Assembly (NCBI GenBank): GCA_030642465.1
Contig: DAOWNS010000119.1
Span: 1 to 5,988, forward strand
Length of the DNA: 5,988 nucleotides
From: Candidatus Thorarchaeota archaeon
Lineage (GTDB): Archaea; Asgardarchaeota; Thorarchaeia; Thorarchaeales; Thorarchaeaceae
Direction of reading: 5' to 3'
A program made the translations under genes and the position numbers. Numbering within the stretch: the stretch's first letter is position 1; each line of letters begins with the position of its first letter. Of this stretch, positions 1 through 5,988 are shown in pieces. The notes under the pieces were generated by a model that saw only the letters and a program-made list of their open reading frames with translations, did no database searches and was not told where the DNA came from.

Positions 1-238
1 GCTCTTCCTCGAAGAGCGAGCGTGGCGAAAGGCGGTCCTCGGCTGAATTCAACAACGTCTCTATCTCCCCATGGTTTTTTGACCAACCCATCAGATATGC
101 TCGCAATTCTCCGCACAGATTGCTATCTATGGTCTGGCTTGCTCGAAGTTGGACGATCAATCCATCAAGGTTCTTCAGATACTCATTCTTCAACCAATCA
201 TGGTTCAAGCGAGTTCGAAGTCGCTGCCACTCACACAT
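1..238 (-). CDS. Start of a fourth operon gene, unknown product, 3' end outside window
   Basis: An ATG at 238-236 opens a frame that runs without a stop to the window edge, giving 79 complete codons. It overlaps the end of the previous gene by eight bases (ATGTGTGA) and has a Shine-Dalgarno-like GGTGA five bases upstream. The translation begins MCEWQRLRTRLNHDWLKN, continues with heptad-like Leu and charged residues (for example NLDGLIVQLRAS and ELRAYLMGW), and ends in an acidic LFEEE at the edge. It looks mainly helical and soluble, with no signal peptide. I do not recognise a family, and most of the protein is probably missing. Evidence that it is real: the same overlapping junction style as the other three genes, a plausible ribosome-binding site, and an open frame with a normal amino-acid mix. 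The frame is short enough that chance openness is not fully excluded. Confidence 0.72.
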   Translation of the reverse strand, partial: MCEWQRLRTRLNHDWLKNEYLKNLDGLIVQLRASQTIDSNLCGELRAYLMGWSKNHGEIETLLNSAEDRLSPRSLFEEE

Positions 239-1187
239 ACTTCTCACCGCCTAGCAATTTGTGTAATTCCAGGAATGCTTCGGCCACGAGTGTGGCGTGT
301 TCCTGCTCACTTGCTTTTCCCCCAATGACTTCCAGCAAATCCTTGGTCTTGCACCCATCCCAATTACCGACTACTCGATCTCCATCAAAATGTCTCCATT
401 CGGCAGCGGCGACCTTTTCATTCTCTCCTTCCCTTAGCGGTCTCCAGTAGTCTGTTTCGCGGTTGCCCAAGTCAGTTGACTTCTTCAGTACTTCGTCTCC
501 ACTGGTCACTTCAGGCTTCAGGATTTCCTGCCTCGCATTACTATTCCGAAAACTCATCCACTGCATCTTTGCAAGTGCATCGCGAACAGGCCCTGATGAA
601 TTCTCATATTGATTCGCCCGAAGGGCCAGATAGCCTTGAGAGAGAATCGAGAGCGCAGGAAGAACAGACGCATCTACCTGGGGGCGGAATAAACGTTGAA
701 GTTCCAGCGGCAGTGACGTGAATTCCCTTCCCCCTCGGCATGCACTCTCGGCCTGCGCCGCCGTCATATCATAAAACCGTTTGATGGTATTCTCCGAGTT
801 GAGCGCAGAATTGTCTTTTGCACAGAGCAAGTAAAGGTAAGCATCGATACCATTCTTTTTTCGACATATTTGTTTGTGCTGTCGCTGGCGTAGCAACTCC
901 TGGCCGCCATAGGTGACTAATAGAACAATAAGACCAGCGGCATCATCTCCCGATAGGCCTTTCCAATCAGAAACAAATTTATCCAACTCAGACACACGAG
1001 TCTTTTTTGAAGACTCAACCTCGTAGTGCATCACAGCATGTGTTGCTTTCCAAACGTCGTTCATTTCTCTCACAGCACAAGAACTCCCCATATCTTCGAG
1101 TGGTGCGAGAAAGGTTTCCCTAAATGACAAGCCCAGAAACCGGTCACCCGGATGCTTATCGTGATCGGAGAAATATACGCGTATCAC
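231..1187 (-). CDS. Conserved-looking protein of unknown family, third gene of the operon
   Basis: This 318-residue protein starts at a GTG that overlaps the previous gene's TGA by four bases (GTGA), behind a good ribosome-binding site. I do not recognise the family. The N-terminus, MIRVYFSDHDK, looks like a beta strand ending in acidic residues (Asp8, Asp10), as in the first strand of receiver or other Rossmann-like folds. Two more hydrophobic strands follow: AGLIVLLVTYGG at about 84-95 and AYLYLLCAKDN at 116-126. No Asp sits at a phospho-acceptor position, so if it is receiver-like it is a degenerate one. Residues 174-190 (SVLPALSILSQGYLALR) form a likely hydrophobic helix. The C-terminal third is charged and mostly helical, with several Trp residues. 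There is no signal peptide or membrane segment. Tight coupling to the receiver-like gene suggests a partner or output protein in the same pathway; its activity cannot be named from sequence. Confidence 0.82.
   Translation of the reverse strand: MIRVYFSDHDKHPGDRFLGLSFRETFLAPLEDMGSSCAVREMNDVWKATHAVMHYEVESSKKTRVSELDKFVSDWKGLSGDDAAGLIVLLVTYGGQELLRQRQHKQICRKKNGIDAYLYLLCAKDNSALNSENTIKRFYDMTAAQAESACRGGREFTSLPLELQRLFRPQVDASVLPALSILSQGYLALRANQYENSSGPVRDALAKMQWMSFRNSNARQEILKPEVTSGDEVLKKSTDLGNRETDYWRPLREGENEKVAAAEWRHFDGDRVVGNWDGCKTKDLLEVIGGKASEQEHATLVAEAFLELHKLLGGEKYV
243..248 (-). promoter_or_regulatory. Ribosome-binding site for the fourth, partial gene
   Basis: GGTGAG on the minus strand precedes the ATG at 238-236; the GGTGA core leaves a five-base spacer. 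It lies in the last codons of the 318-residue protein and supports the ATG that overlaps that gene's stop. Confidence 0.55.
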
Positions 1188-2578
1188 TGTTCTACCTCTT
1201 GGCTTGAGTTTCGGCGGTTCTGCTTCTTGCCTTTGTCGCTGGGCCAGACTATTTTCAAGCCCTCCTGTGTAAAAATGGGCATTGCGACTAGTAACAATAC
1301 TTTCGATCTATCACGATCACTTGAATCGCGGAAATTGGCGCATTTCTCTTTTGGAGGACACACTCTCTTCGGAGGAGAATCGGTATTTCCGGGGAAGTCG
1401 GAAGATGAGAGCGGATACGCAGAAATCAACCACTTTAAGAGCTTGACTGCTTCTCCTGGGGCATCCACCTTTCCAAGAAACGCGGCCACAAAACGCTGGA
1501 ATCTGATTCGGTCTTTGGGCCGAATCAGCATCCACGCCAGCGAATCCGTATGTCCTATTTGCAACTTGTTGTGGTTGTTTTCTAAGCCAGCCTTTAGAAA
1601 TTGGATAAGTCGATAAAGAAACATCGCACCAGGCACCGTCGGAAGACGCACTCGCATTTCATCGCCAATATCAGATGATTCGCATTCGATTCCATTGGCT
1701 TCAAGTACAGATGCAACGGTTTTCAATGCTACCGATCTCTCAGAGTCTACTTTCACTAGCCAAGGGCAGTTATCAACATCCTCCTTCCCCAGTGCGGTTG
1801 GCACCCAGAAGAGGCTTTTGAAAGAGTCGAGATTATCCTCGTCTCCCTCAAACCACGATTCATACTGAAATGTGCTGATGCTGTCTGGATGTCCATTGTT
1901 CAATTTCTGAGCGGCAAGTAGTGCCGCAAGCACCTGCTTCCCAGCCCCAAACACTTCATCCCAAATACTATTGGTAACCGTGATGCGATTTGCTGCATCA
2001 TTAAAGACATAGTCACCGGCTAATGTCGCCACTTCCACGAAATATTGAGAGTTGTTAAATGCTCTTCTGACCTCACCTACAGCACTCGTGCTGGAGTGAC
2101 AGGCGATCAAGCACCTCTGAGTGTCTATAAGCTTCTTCCAGTGTTGATGTGGCCTGGAGTTTTTATTGGTCAGCATTGACTGATCCTGGAGATGTTCGCC
2201 AGCGAGCATCAAAAGAACATCGAGCATGACAACGTAAGAGCCATTATCCATATTGAACAGATTTTCAATGTCTTCCCAGTTGGTAATGCGTGTCATAAAA
2301 GCGCGTCTACTTTCAAACATATTCTTGAATAGACTTTTCTTGCTGTCGTGGTCACTGCCCACATTCGGAAGGGCATTATCGATAATGAGCTGCATGGCAG
2401 AGCAGTGTGCAAACTCCTCAGTAGCGTTAAAGAGGCAGAAGATAACCTTGTCATCCGAGCGAAGGCACTCGCTGCGAAAGAGTGCCGCCCCATAATGCCT
2501 CATCTTTTTCTCATCGTCTTCACAAATAACCCATGTCCTGTGCATGCACGTCTCCGATCTCTTGGTTATTTTAGCCAT
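1184..2578 (-). CDS. Divergent response-regulator-like protein with unknown C-terminal region
   Basis: This 464-residue protein begins with its ATG sharing one base with the stop of the kinase-like gene (TAATG). The first strand reads TWVICEDDE, with Asp21 and Asp22 placed like the acidic pocket of receiver domains. A second hydrophobic strand, SYVVMLDVLLML, puts Asp120 where the phospho-acceptor would be, and RCLIACHSS near 155-163 could be the fourth strand. The acidic pair and Asp120 are about 98 residues apart, roughly twice the usual receiver spacing, so a large insertion is implied and the usual Thr/Ser and Lys switch residues cannot be placed with confidence. Residues 200-385 look like a mixed alpha/beta region of unknown family. 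A Ser/Pro/Lys-rich linker covers about 390-425 and the tail is basic. No helix-turn-helix is evident. Context right after a histidine-kinase-like gene supports a receiver role. The coding call is firm; the receiver assignment is moderate. Confidence 0.75.
   Translation of the reverse strand: MAKITKRSETCMHRTWVICEDDEKKMRHYGAALFRSECLRSDDKVIFCLFNATEEFAHCSAMQLIIDNALPNVGSDHDSKKSLFKNMFESRRAFMTRITNWEDIENLFNMDNGSYVVMLDVLLMLAGEHLQDQSMLTNKNSRPHQHWKKLIDTQRCLIACHSSTSAVGEVRRAFNNSQYFVEVATLAGDYVFNDAANRITVTNSIWDEVFGAGKQVLAALLAAQKLNNGHPDSISTFQYESWFEGDEDNLDSFKSLFWVPTALGKEDVDNCPWLVKVDSERSVALKTVASVLEANGIECESSDIGDEMRVRLPTVPGAMFLYRLIQFLKAGLENNHNKLQIGHTDSLAWMLIRPKDRIRFQRFVAAFLGKVDAPGEAVKLLKWLISAYPLSSSDFPGNTDSPPKRVCPPKEKCANFRDSSDRDRSKVLLLVAMPIFTQEGLKIVWPSDKGKKQNRRNSSQEVEQ
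1194..1199 (-). promoter_or_regulatory. Ribosome-binding site for the third gene's GTG start
   Basis: AGAGGT lies seven bases before the GTG at 1187-1185, inside the last codons of the receiver-like gene. This good Shine-Dalgarno match decides the GTG start, which is embedded in the GTGA overlap with the upstream stop, and it allows both fresh initiation and reinitiation. Confidence 0.7.
1503..1528. repeat. Perfect 9-bp inverted repeat inside the receiver-like gene
   Basis: CTGATTCGG at 1503-1511 and CCGAATCAG at 1520-1528 are exact reverse complements separated by eight bases. The hairpin would form in the mRNA within codons for LIRPKDRIR. No T-run follows on either strand, so it does not look like an intrinsic terminator. 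It may be a coding coincidence, an mRNA structure or a binding site. Confidence 0.6.
2552..2555 (-). promoter_or_regulatory. Possible internal ribosome-binding site for a Met12 start of the receiver-like gene
   Basis: GGAG sits six bases before an in-frame ATG at 2545-2543, codon 12 of the receiver-like gene. Starting there would give MHRTWVICEDD, putting the first strand only a few residues from the N-terminus, as is typical of receiver domains. The upstream ATG at 2578 has only a weak GGTG eight bases before it but is coupled to the kinase-like stop, so both starts remain possible. Confidence 0.4.
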
Positions 2579-2613
2579 TACAATTGCACCCAGTAGTTGT
2601 CATTGTTTCCTCC
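2571..2613 (-). promoter_or_regulatory. Strong Shine-Dalgarno and 10-codon mini-ORF spanning the first gene junction
   Basis: GGAGG at 2613-2609 is followed after five bases by an ATG at 2603-2601. That frame reads MTTTGCNCNG and stops with TAA at 2573-2571, crossing both the kinase-like stop (2580-2578) and the receiver-like ATG (2578-2576). It is among the best ribosome-binding sequences in the window, yet it is not in frame with either gene. It may be chance, since the bases also encode the kinase-like C-terminus (GDGGNNDN), or it may load ribosomes for reinitiation at 2578 or 2545. Confidence 0.3.
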
Positions 2614-5600
2614 GTCACCTTGAAAGATGGGGGCGATGAAAGAACTAACCCAGTACTTGGCATCCTTCAGTGGATTCCCATCGATATCAGAGGGACAAAA
2701 GTGCAGTGTTTGAATACAATCCTTTCCAAAGTCTTCAAGGCATACTCGCAATACCAACTCTGTCCCCCCCGGCTTCCTATCAACAAGATCACAAGGAAGC
2801 CGCTCATTGATCACTTGAAATAGGATGGAGTAACCACCGTCTTTGGGAATGATCTTTACCTGGATTGCGGTGTCTTCAGGCGAATGCTGGATAGCGTTCG
2901 AACAACTAGCGATGAAAGCACGTATGAAGCGGGACTGCAGTTGGTCTCGCACGTCATGCCTTTGCCGATCCTCGAAGGGCGACCATGAAACATCTATTGG
3001 ACATTCGAGATCGAGTCTCTTGATGTGCATATCCAATCCTTCATGCCAATCGTTCGTAATGGCTATGATGTCAGTAGCCGTCATTGGATCACGCTCATTG
3101 AGAATACGAGCTACCGCCATGCCGCAGGCGTGAGGCCACAAGCGTTCTAAGATGACATAGCGTAAGTTCCCACCTACAGAATAAAACGAGCCCAACAGCG
3201 TTCGATTTTCGTTAGCGGCGCTTGTAGAAATAAGCGCCTGAGATCTGGCTGCGTCGAAGATATCTGGAAGTGGGCAGACATACCATTCGAGAAGCGTGCC
3301 GGAGAGTGGCTCTAGTGTTGGTTTGAGTTTCAGTATGACGCCCGTATTATTGTCCTGATCAGCAGCGCCGGGCTCAGAGTGACAAAGGTGAAAACGATCT
3401 TTCAGTCGACTGAAGCATTTATTGAAGAGAAAATCACAGGAATTCCGGATTTCGTGACTGTAGGTAGTGACAGCTTTCCGCACACCTTCTTGTTCACCAA
3501 CTTTCAATGTCTTGTTATGGATCATAGTTATCGCAAGAGGAATTGAGAGCCCCAAACCATATTCCCAATATGGAGACAGCGTATTCATTGTAATCGGTGA
3601 ATGGACCTGTAATCGGTGGGAATCATAAGGCTGTGGACTGGGAATCTGCTGGTGCCACGACATTGGAGGAAGCCAGCCAGCTATTGTAGTAAATGCAAGT
3701 GACGATGGTATCTCTTCGATCGATTTATCTTCGAGGAATTCGGGAGCCGGTGTAAACCCATGCGGCATGATCAGCAGCTGAATGGGATACGGTTGATAGA
3801 CTCTATATAGGAACTCCAAAGGGAAGTAGGGGCTTCGGCACAGACGATCAACGAGGCGATCTCGGTGCCTGGGAGCGCCATCCTCCGATGGCGTGACAAA
3901 ATCGAATAGGTGAAAGCCAGATGAATCACCGTTCTCATTGCTGCGCGCTTCAGGAGTTGTGAGAAGCAGCCACCATGGAGAACTTGGCATGGACCATTGC
4001 AGGGCGGTTGCTAGCGATAAACCTTTCCCGCGATAGGCTTCTGCCTTTAGCCATTCGCTGAATAGCGAACCCGGAACACTGGAAAGAAAGAAAGAAATCA
4101 GCACAACAATCCAACGTTGTTCCTGGTCGCCGTAGTCATACTCCTTGATAGGCAACATAGGGATCAATGGGGCGATTGTCTTCTCCCATCGAGAATGCCT
4201 CTCGTCTTCGCTAAGGCTTTCATCGAATAGCCAATCCTGCAATGGCTGAATAATCTCGCGTAGTTCCTCTGTAGTTGCCTCGCAGGTGGATTTGGTGAGT
4301 ATCTCCGACAACACTTCGTGTTTATGAACTTGCGTCGAGTATTGCTGTCTCACAAGAAGCGATGTCTTGCGCAACCATTGGACAAATGAAGATGCACGTT
4401 GAGTTGGGATCACTTCCCACTTCGCCACGTCGTCCATGGTTTGATGGGCGTTCGGAACCAACATCCCCAAACCTAATTGATACAGGAAGCGCAGCTGATC
4501 AATAAGACCCAGTGATCCATCGCTACCCGTAATTGCCCACCACTCCGTATGCTTCTCTTTGTCTTCGTTAATTAGCTTTTCTAGTCGTTCCTTCGATAAG
4601 ATCGGGGCTGAAGGTGGAAACGCAAAGCCTCCATGACTGGCGTGCTGGTAGCGAAACAGCCAAAGTATTGAAAAGAATGTCATTTCCCCGTCCTCAAGAA
4701 CTATCGTCGACTCTAAGGGGTGGAGGGGAAGATGCTTTCGGGTGCGTATACTGCCGAATGTATGAATCAAATCATCGAAGGCTTCTGGGTTCAAGTCCTG
4801 GACACGTTGAAGTAACCACTGGAAGTTCTTCTGCGCCTGTTTCTGATGATGTTCACGCCAATCCTTGAAGTGTTTCGCGTATTGAAGGATGGCTTTAAGG
4901 GCCTTCTCACCCTTTTCGCATGCTTCAGCAGTTTCAGTTGTAATCAAGGCACAATCCGATAGACCCAGAAGAAATTCGGGACTCACCGAAGAAAGAAGGG
5001 CGCCGTCAGAATGCATTTTCTGTTCAGTAGTGCCAACCTTGTATACAAACTTTCGATCGAGCGCTTCCTCATAAAGATCGCGCAATAAGATTTCCCACTG
5101 CAGGATTCGCATGCGCTTTGTTATGTCGCCGTCTCGGAGAACTTTCGCGAGTCTGCTGACCATCTCTTTCACGGCCACCTCGCCAGCTCGAGGGAACTTC
5201 ACCAAAGTGTCGACCACCCCTTTGACGACAACAGGAATCTTCTCCTTGTCGTCATCGTTACTTTTTTCGTGGACCTCCATCAGTTCTTGAACCACGGAAT
5301 CTGGGTCTGTAGCAAAAACTAACAAGGTCGGGTCCAGATGTCTTCTGTGCATATTGGTCAGGCCGTCTCGGCAATCCTTATCCTGCTGTTCTTGAGTTTC
5401 ATCAGTGTTTTGATGAATCTCTTTTTGGGCAAGTATTTCACAGCACGTCAATAGCGCTTCGACAAGATGGGAGTGTAGGTCGGAATCGGTGCTGATAACC
5501 AAAGGCAAACACTGGGGGTCGATAGATCTCAGGAACCAAGTAGCTGGGTGGTCATTGAACTTCTGGCGTAGAAAGAAGAGTGTGGGATTTTCCTCACTAC

Positions 5601-5988
5601 CCGTCACCTCCGTTAGATATGATTGGTATAGTCCTTCACAAAACTGGAGCCTTTGCCGAATGGCCAAGAGAACGTGTGTGGCTCGCCATTCATCAGTCAG
5701 GACTGCAGGACTCTTATTCGTCACGAGATCGGACTCTGCACAAGTGGCGCGCTCAGCAAGTGCAGACTCTTTATCTGTCCCCTCGCTTTTCTCTGAACCA
5801 GCAGACTTAAGAAAGGTATCAACTCTTCCAATGGTATCGGAAATGGCTTCTTCAATGTCTTTCCGTGCTTGATCACTAAGCTCGTTACACTGGCTGGATG
5901 GTGGCTTTGGCAGGCTTTCCGGAATACAGGGAGAATCCAGAGTGTCTTCGATTCTGTCAAGAAGCAGATAGGATAGACAGTACTGTAA
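2578..5988 (-). CDS. Large soluble histidine-kinase-like sensor protein, 5' end outside window
   Basis: The frame is open from the window edge to a TAA at 2580-2578, giving 1136 visible residues (numbered from the codon at 5988). A GTG at 5724 could be a start, but the 88 codons before it are stop-free and protein-like and contain no ATG, GTG or TTG, so the gene probably begins beyond the window. The family call rests on the C-terminal part. An H-box, SHEIRN, has His845 followed by Glu846 and Asn849, as in HisKA domains. An N-box-like segment, ASCSNAIQHS, has Asn1031. A G1-like strand reads VINERLP around Asn1061, and a G2-like segment reads GGTELVL at 1074-1080. G1 and G2 lack most usual glycines, so ATP binding is uncertain. 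The roughly 840 residues before the H-box are mostly helical-looking and unrecognised, with acidic or polar linkers near 64-95, 192-205 and 242-251. No convincing membrane segment or signal peptide is seen, so it is probably cytosolic. It could autophosphorylate and pass phosphate to the next gene's product. Confidence 0.82.
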   Translation of the reverse strand, partial: LQYCLSYLLLDRIEDTLDSPCIPESLPKPPSSQCNELSDQARKDIEEAISDTIGRVDTFLKSAGSEKSEGTDKESALAERATCAESDLVTNKSPAVLTDEWRATHVLLAIRQRLQFCEGLYQSYLTEVTGSEENPTLFFLRQKFNDHPATWFLRSIDPQCLPLVISTDSDLHSHLVEALLTCCEILAQKEIHQNTDETQEQQDKDCRDGLTNMHRRHLDPTLLVFATDPDSVVQELMEVHEKSNDDDKEKIPVVVKGVVDTLVKFPRAGEVAVKEMVSRLAKVLRDGDITKRMRILQWEILLRDLYEEALDRKFVYKVGTTEQKMHSDGALLSSVSPEFLLGLSDCALITTETAEACEKGEKALKAILQYAKHFKDWREHHQKQAQKNFQWLLQRVQDLNPEAFDDLIHTFGSIRTRKHLPLHPLESTIVLEDGEMTFFSILWLFRYQHASHGGFAFPPSAPILSKERLEKLINEDKEKHTEWWAITGSDGSLGLIDQLRFLYQLGLGMLVPNAHQTMDDVAKWEVIPTQRASSFVQWLRKTSLLVRQQYSTQVHKHEVLSEILTKSTCEATTEELREIIQPLQDWLFDESLSEDERHSRWEKTIAPLIPMLPIKEYDYGDQEQRWIVVLISFFLSSVPGSLFSEWLKAEAYRGKGLSLATALQWSMPSSPWWLLLTTPEARSNENGDSSGFHLFDFVTPSEDGAPRHRDRLVDRLCRSPYFPLEFLYRVYQPYPIQLLIMPHGFTPAPEFLEDKSIEEIPSSLAFTTIAGWLPPMSWHQQIPSPQPYDSHRLQVHSPITMNTLSPYWEYGLGLSIPLAITMIHNKTLKVGEQEGVRKAVTTYSHEIRNSCDFLFNKCFSRLKDRFHLCHSEPGAADQDNNTGVILKLKPTLEPLSGTLLEWYVCPLPDIFDAARSQALISTSAANENRTLLGSFYSVGGNLRYVILERLWPHACGMAVARILNERDPMTATDIIAITNDWHEGLDMHIKRLDLECPIDVSWSPFEDRQRHDVRDQLQSRFIRAFIASCSNAIQHSPEDTAIQVKIIPKDGGYSILFQVINERLPCDLVDRKPGGTELVLRVCLEDFGKDCIQTLHFCPSDIDGNPLKDAKYWVSSFIAPIFQGDGGNNDNYWVQL

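Noticed and set aside
1..17. Perfect 7-bp hairpin GCTCTTC-CTC-GAAGAGC at the window start
   Set aside because: It falls inside the coding frame of the fourth gene (LFEEE region) with no following T-run visible and a very short loop. Best explained by codon content.
22..450. Plus-strand frame of 142 codons, rich in Ser
   Set aside because: It lies opposite the third and fourth genes, both supported by ribosome-binding sites and tight overlaps. Its composition looks like an antisense shadow.
231..1187. Caspase- or CHAT-like peptidase in the 318-residue protein, suggested by VLLVTYGG, YLLCAKD and a later SACRG
   Set aside because: The catalytic His position is Tyr, the spacing to the nearest strand-end Cys (29 residues) is too short, and SACRG sits in a helix-like stretch. 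The resemblance is not enough for a call.
1152..1616. Plus-strand frame of 154 codons
   Set aside because: Fully opposite the receiver-like gene and the start of the third gene, with no recognisable domain or ribosome-binding site. Treated as an antisense shadow.
3590..3618. Ten-base direct repeat GTAATCGGTG at 3590-3599 and 3609-3618
   Set aside because: Only two copies, within the kinase-like coding sequence, with no further unit. Compatible with chance.
5721..5960. A 79-codon minus-strand frame starting at a TTG and ending in a GTGA overlap with the GTG at 5724
   Set aside because: The kinase-like frame itself is open through this entire region and gives a more protein-like translation, so this frame is a shadow. 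Its TTG start lacks a convincing ribosome-binding site.
1..5988. Identification of the cluster as a Detocs defence system
   Set aside because: The kinase plus receiver plan is similar, but no phosphorylase-like (PNP) effector or other known Detocs effector is visible, the receiver features are atypical, and the operon is cut at both ends. Kept only as an analogy.

Overview
The window is a single, fully coding stretch of a bacterial operon read entirely on the minus strand, with no intergenic space. Base composition is moderate (roughly half G+C by eye), genes overlap by 1-8 bases, GTG is used as a start, and Shine-Dalgarno-like sequences precede several starts. This fits a bacterium, but nothing here fixes the phylum. 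There are no RNA genes, mobile elements, CRISPR repeats or terminators that I can support.

Layout in transcription order (high to low coordinates): (1) 5988-2578, a very large soluble histidine-kinase-like protein whose beginning lies outside the window; it carries a canonical H-box near its C-terminal third and a divergent GHKL-type ATPase domain at its end. (2) 2578-1184, a 464-residue protein with a receiver-like N-terminus (acidic pair and a candidate phospho-acceptor Asp) joined to an unrecognised C-terminal region with no obvious DNA-binding domain. (3) 1187-231, a 318-residue protein of unknown family whose first strand also ends in acidic residues. (4) 238-1, the first 79 codons of another unknown protein, cut by the window start.

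The junctions are TAATG (1 base shared), GTGA (4 bases shared) and ATGTGTGA (8 bases shared), so the four proteins are almost certainly co-transcribed and translationally coupled. The simplest reading is a non-classical two-component pathway: a cytosolic sensor kinase, a divergent response regulator whose output is not a recognised transcription factor, and two unknown proteins that could be partners or effectors. The plan of sensor kinase plus receiver plus extra proteins recalls defensive two-component systems such as Detocs, but no known effector domain is visible, so any immune role is inference only.
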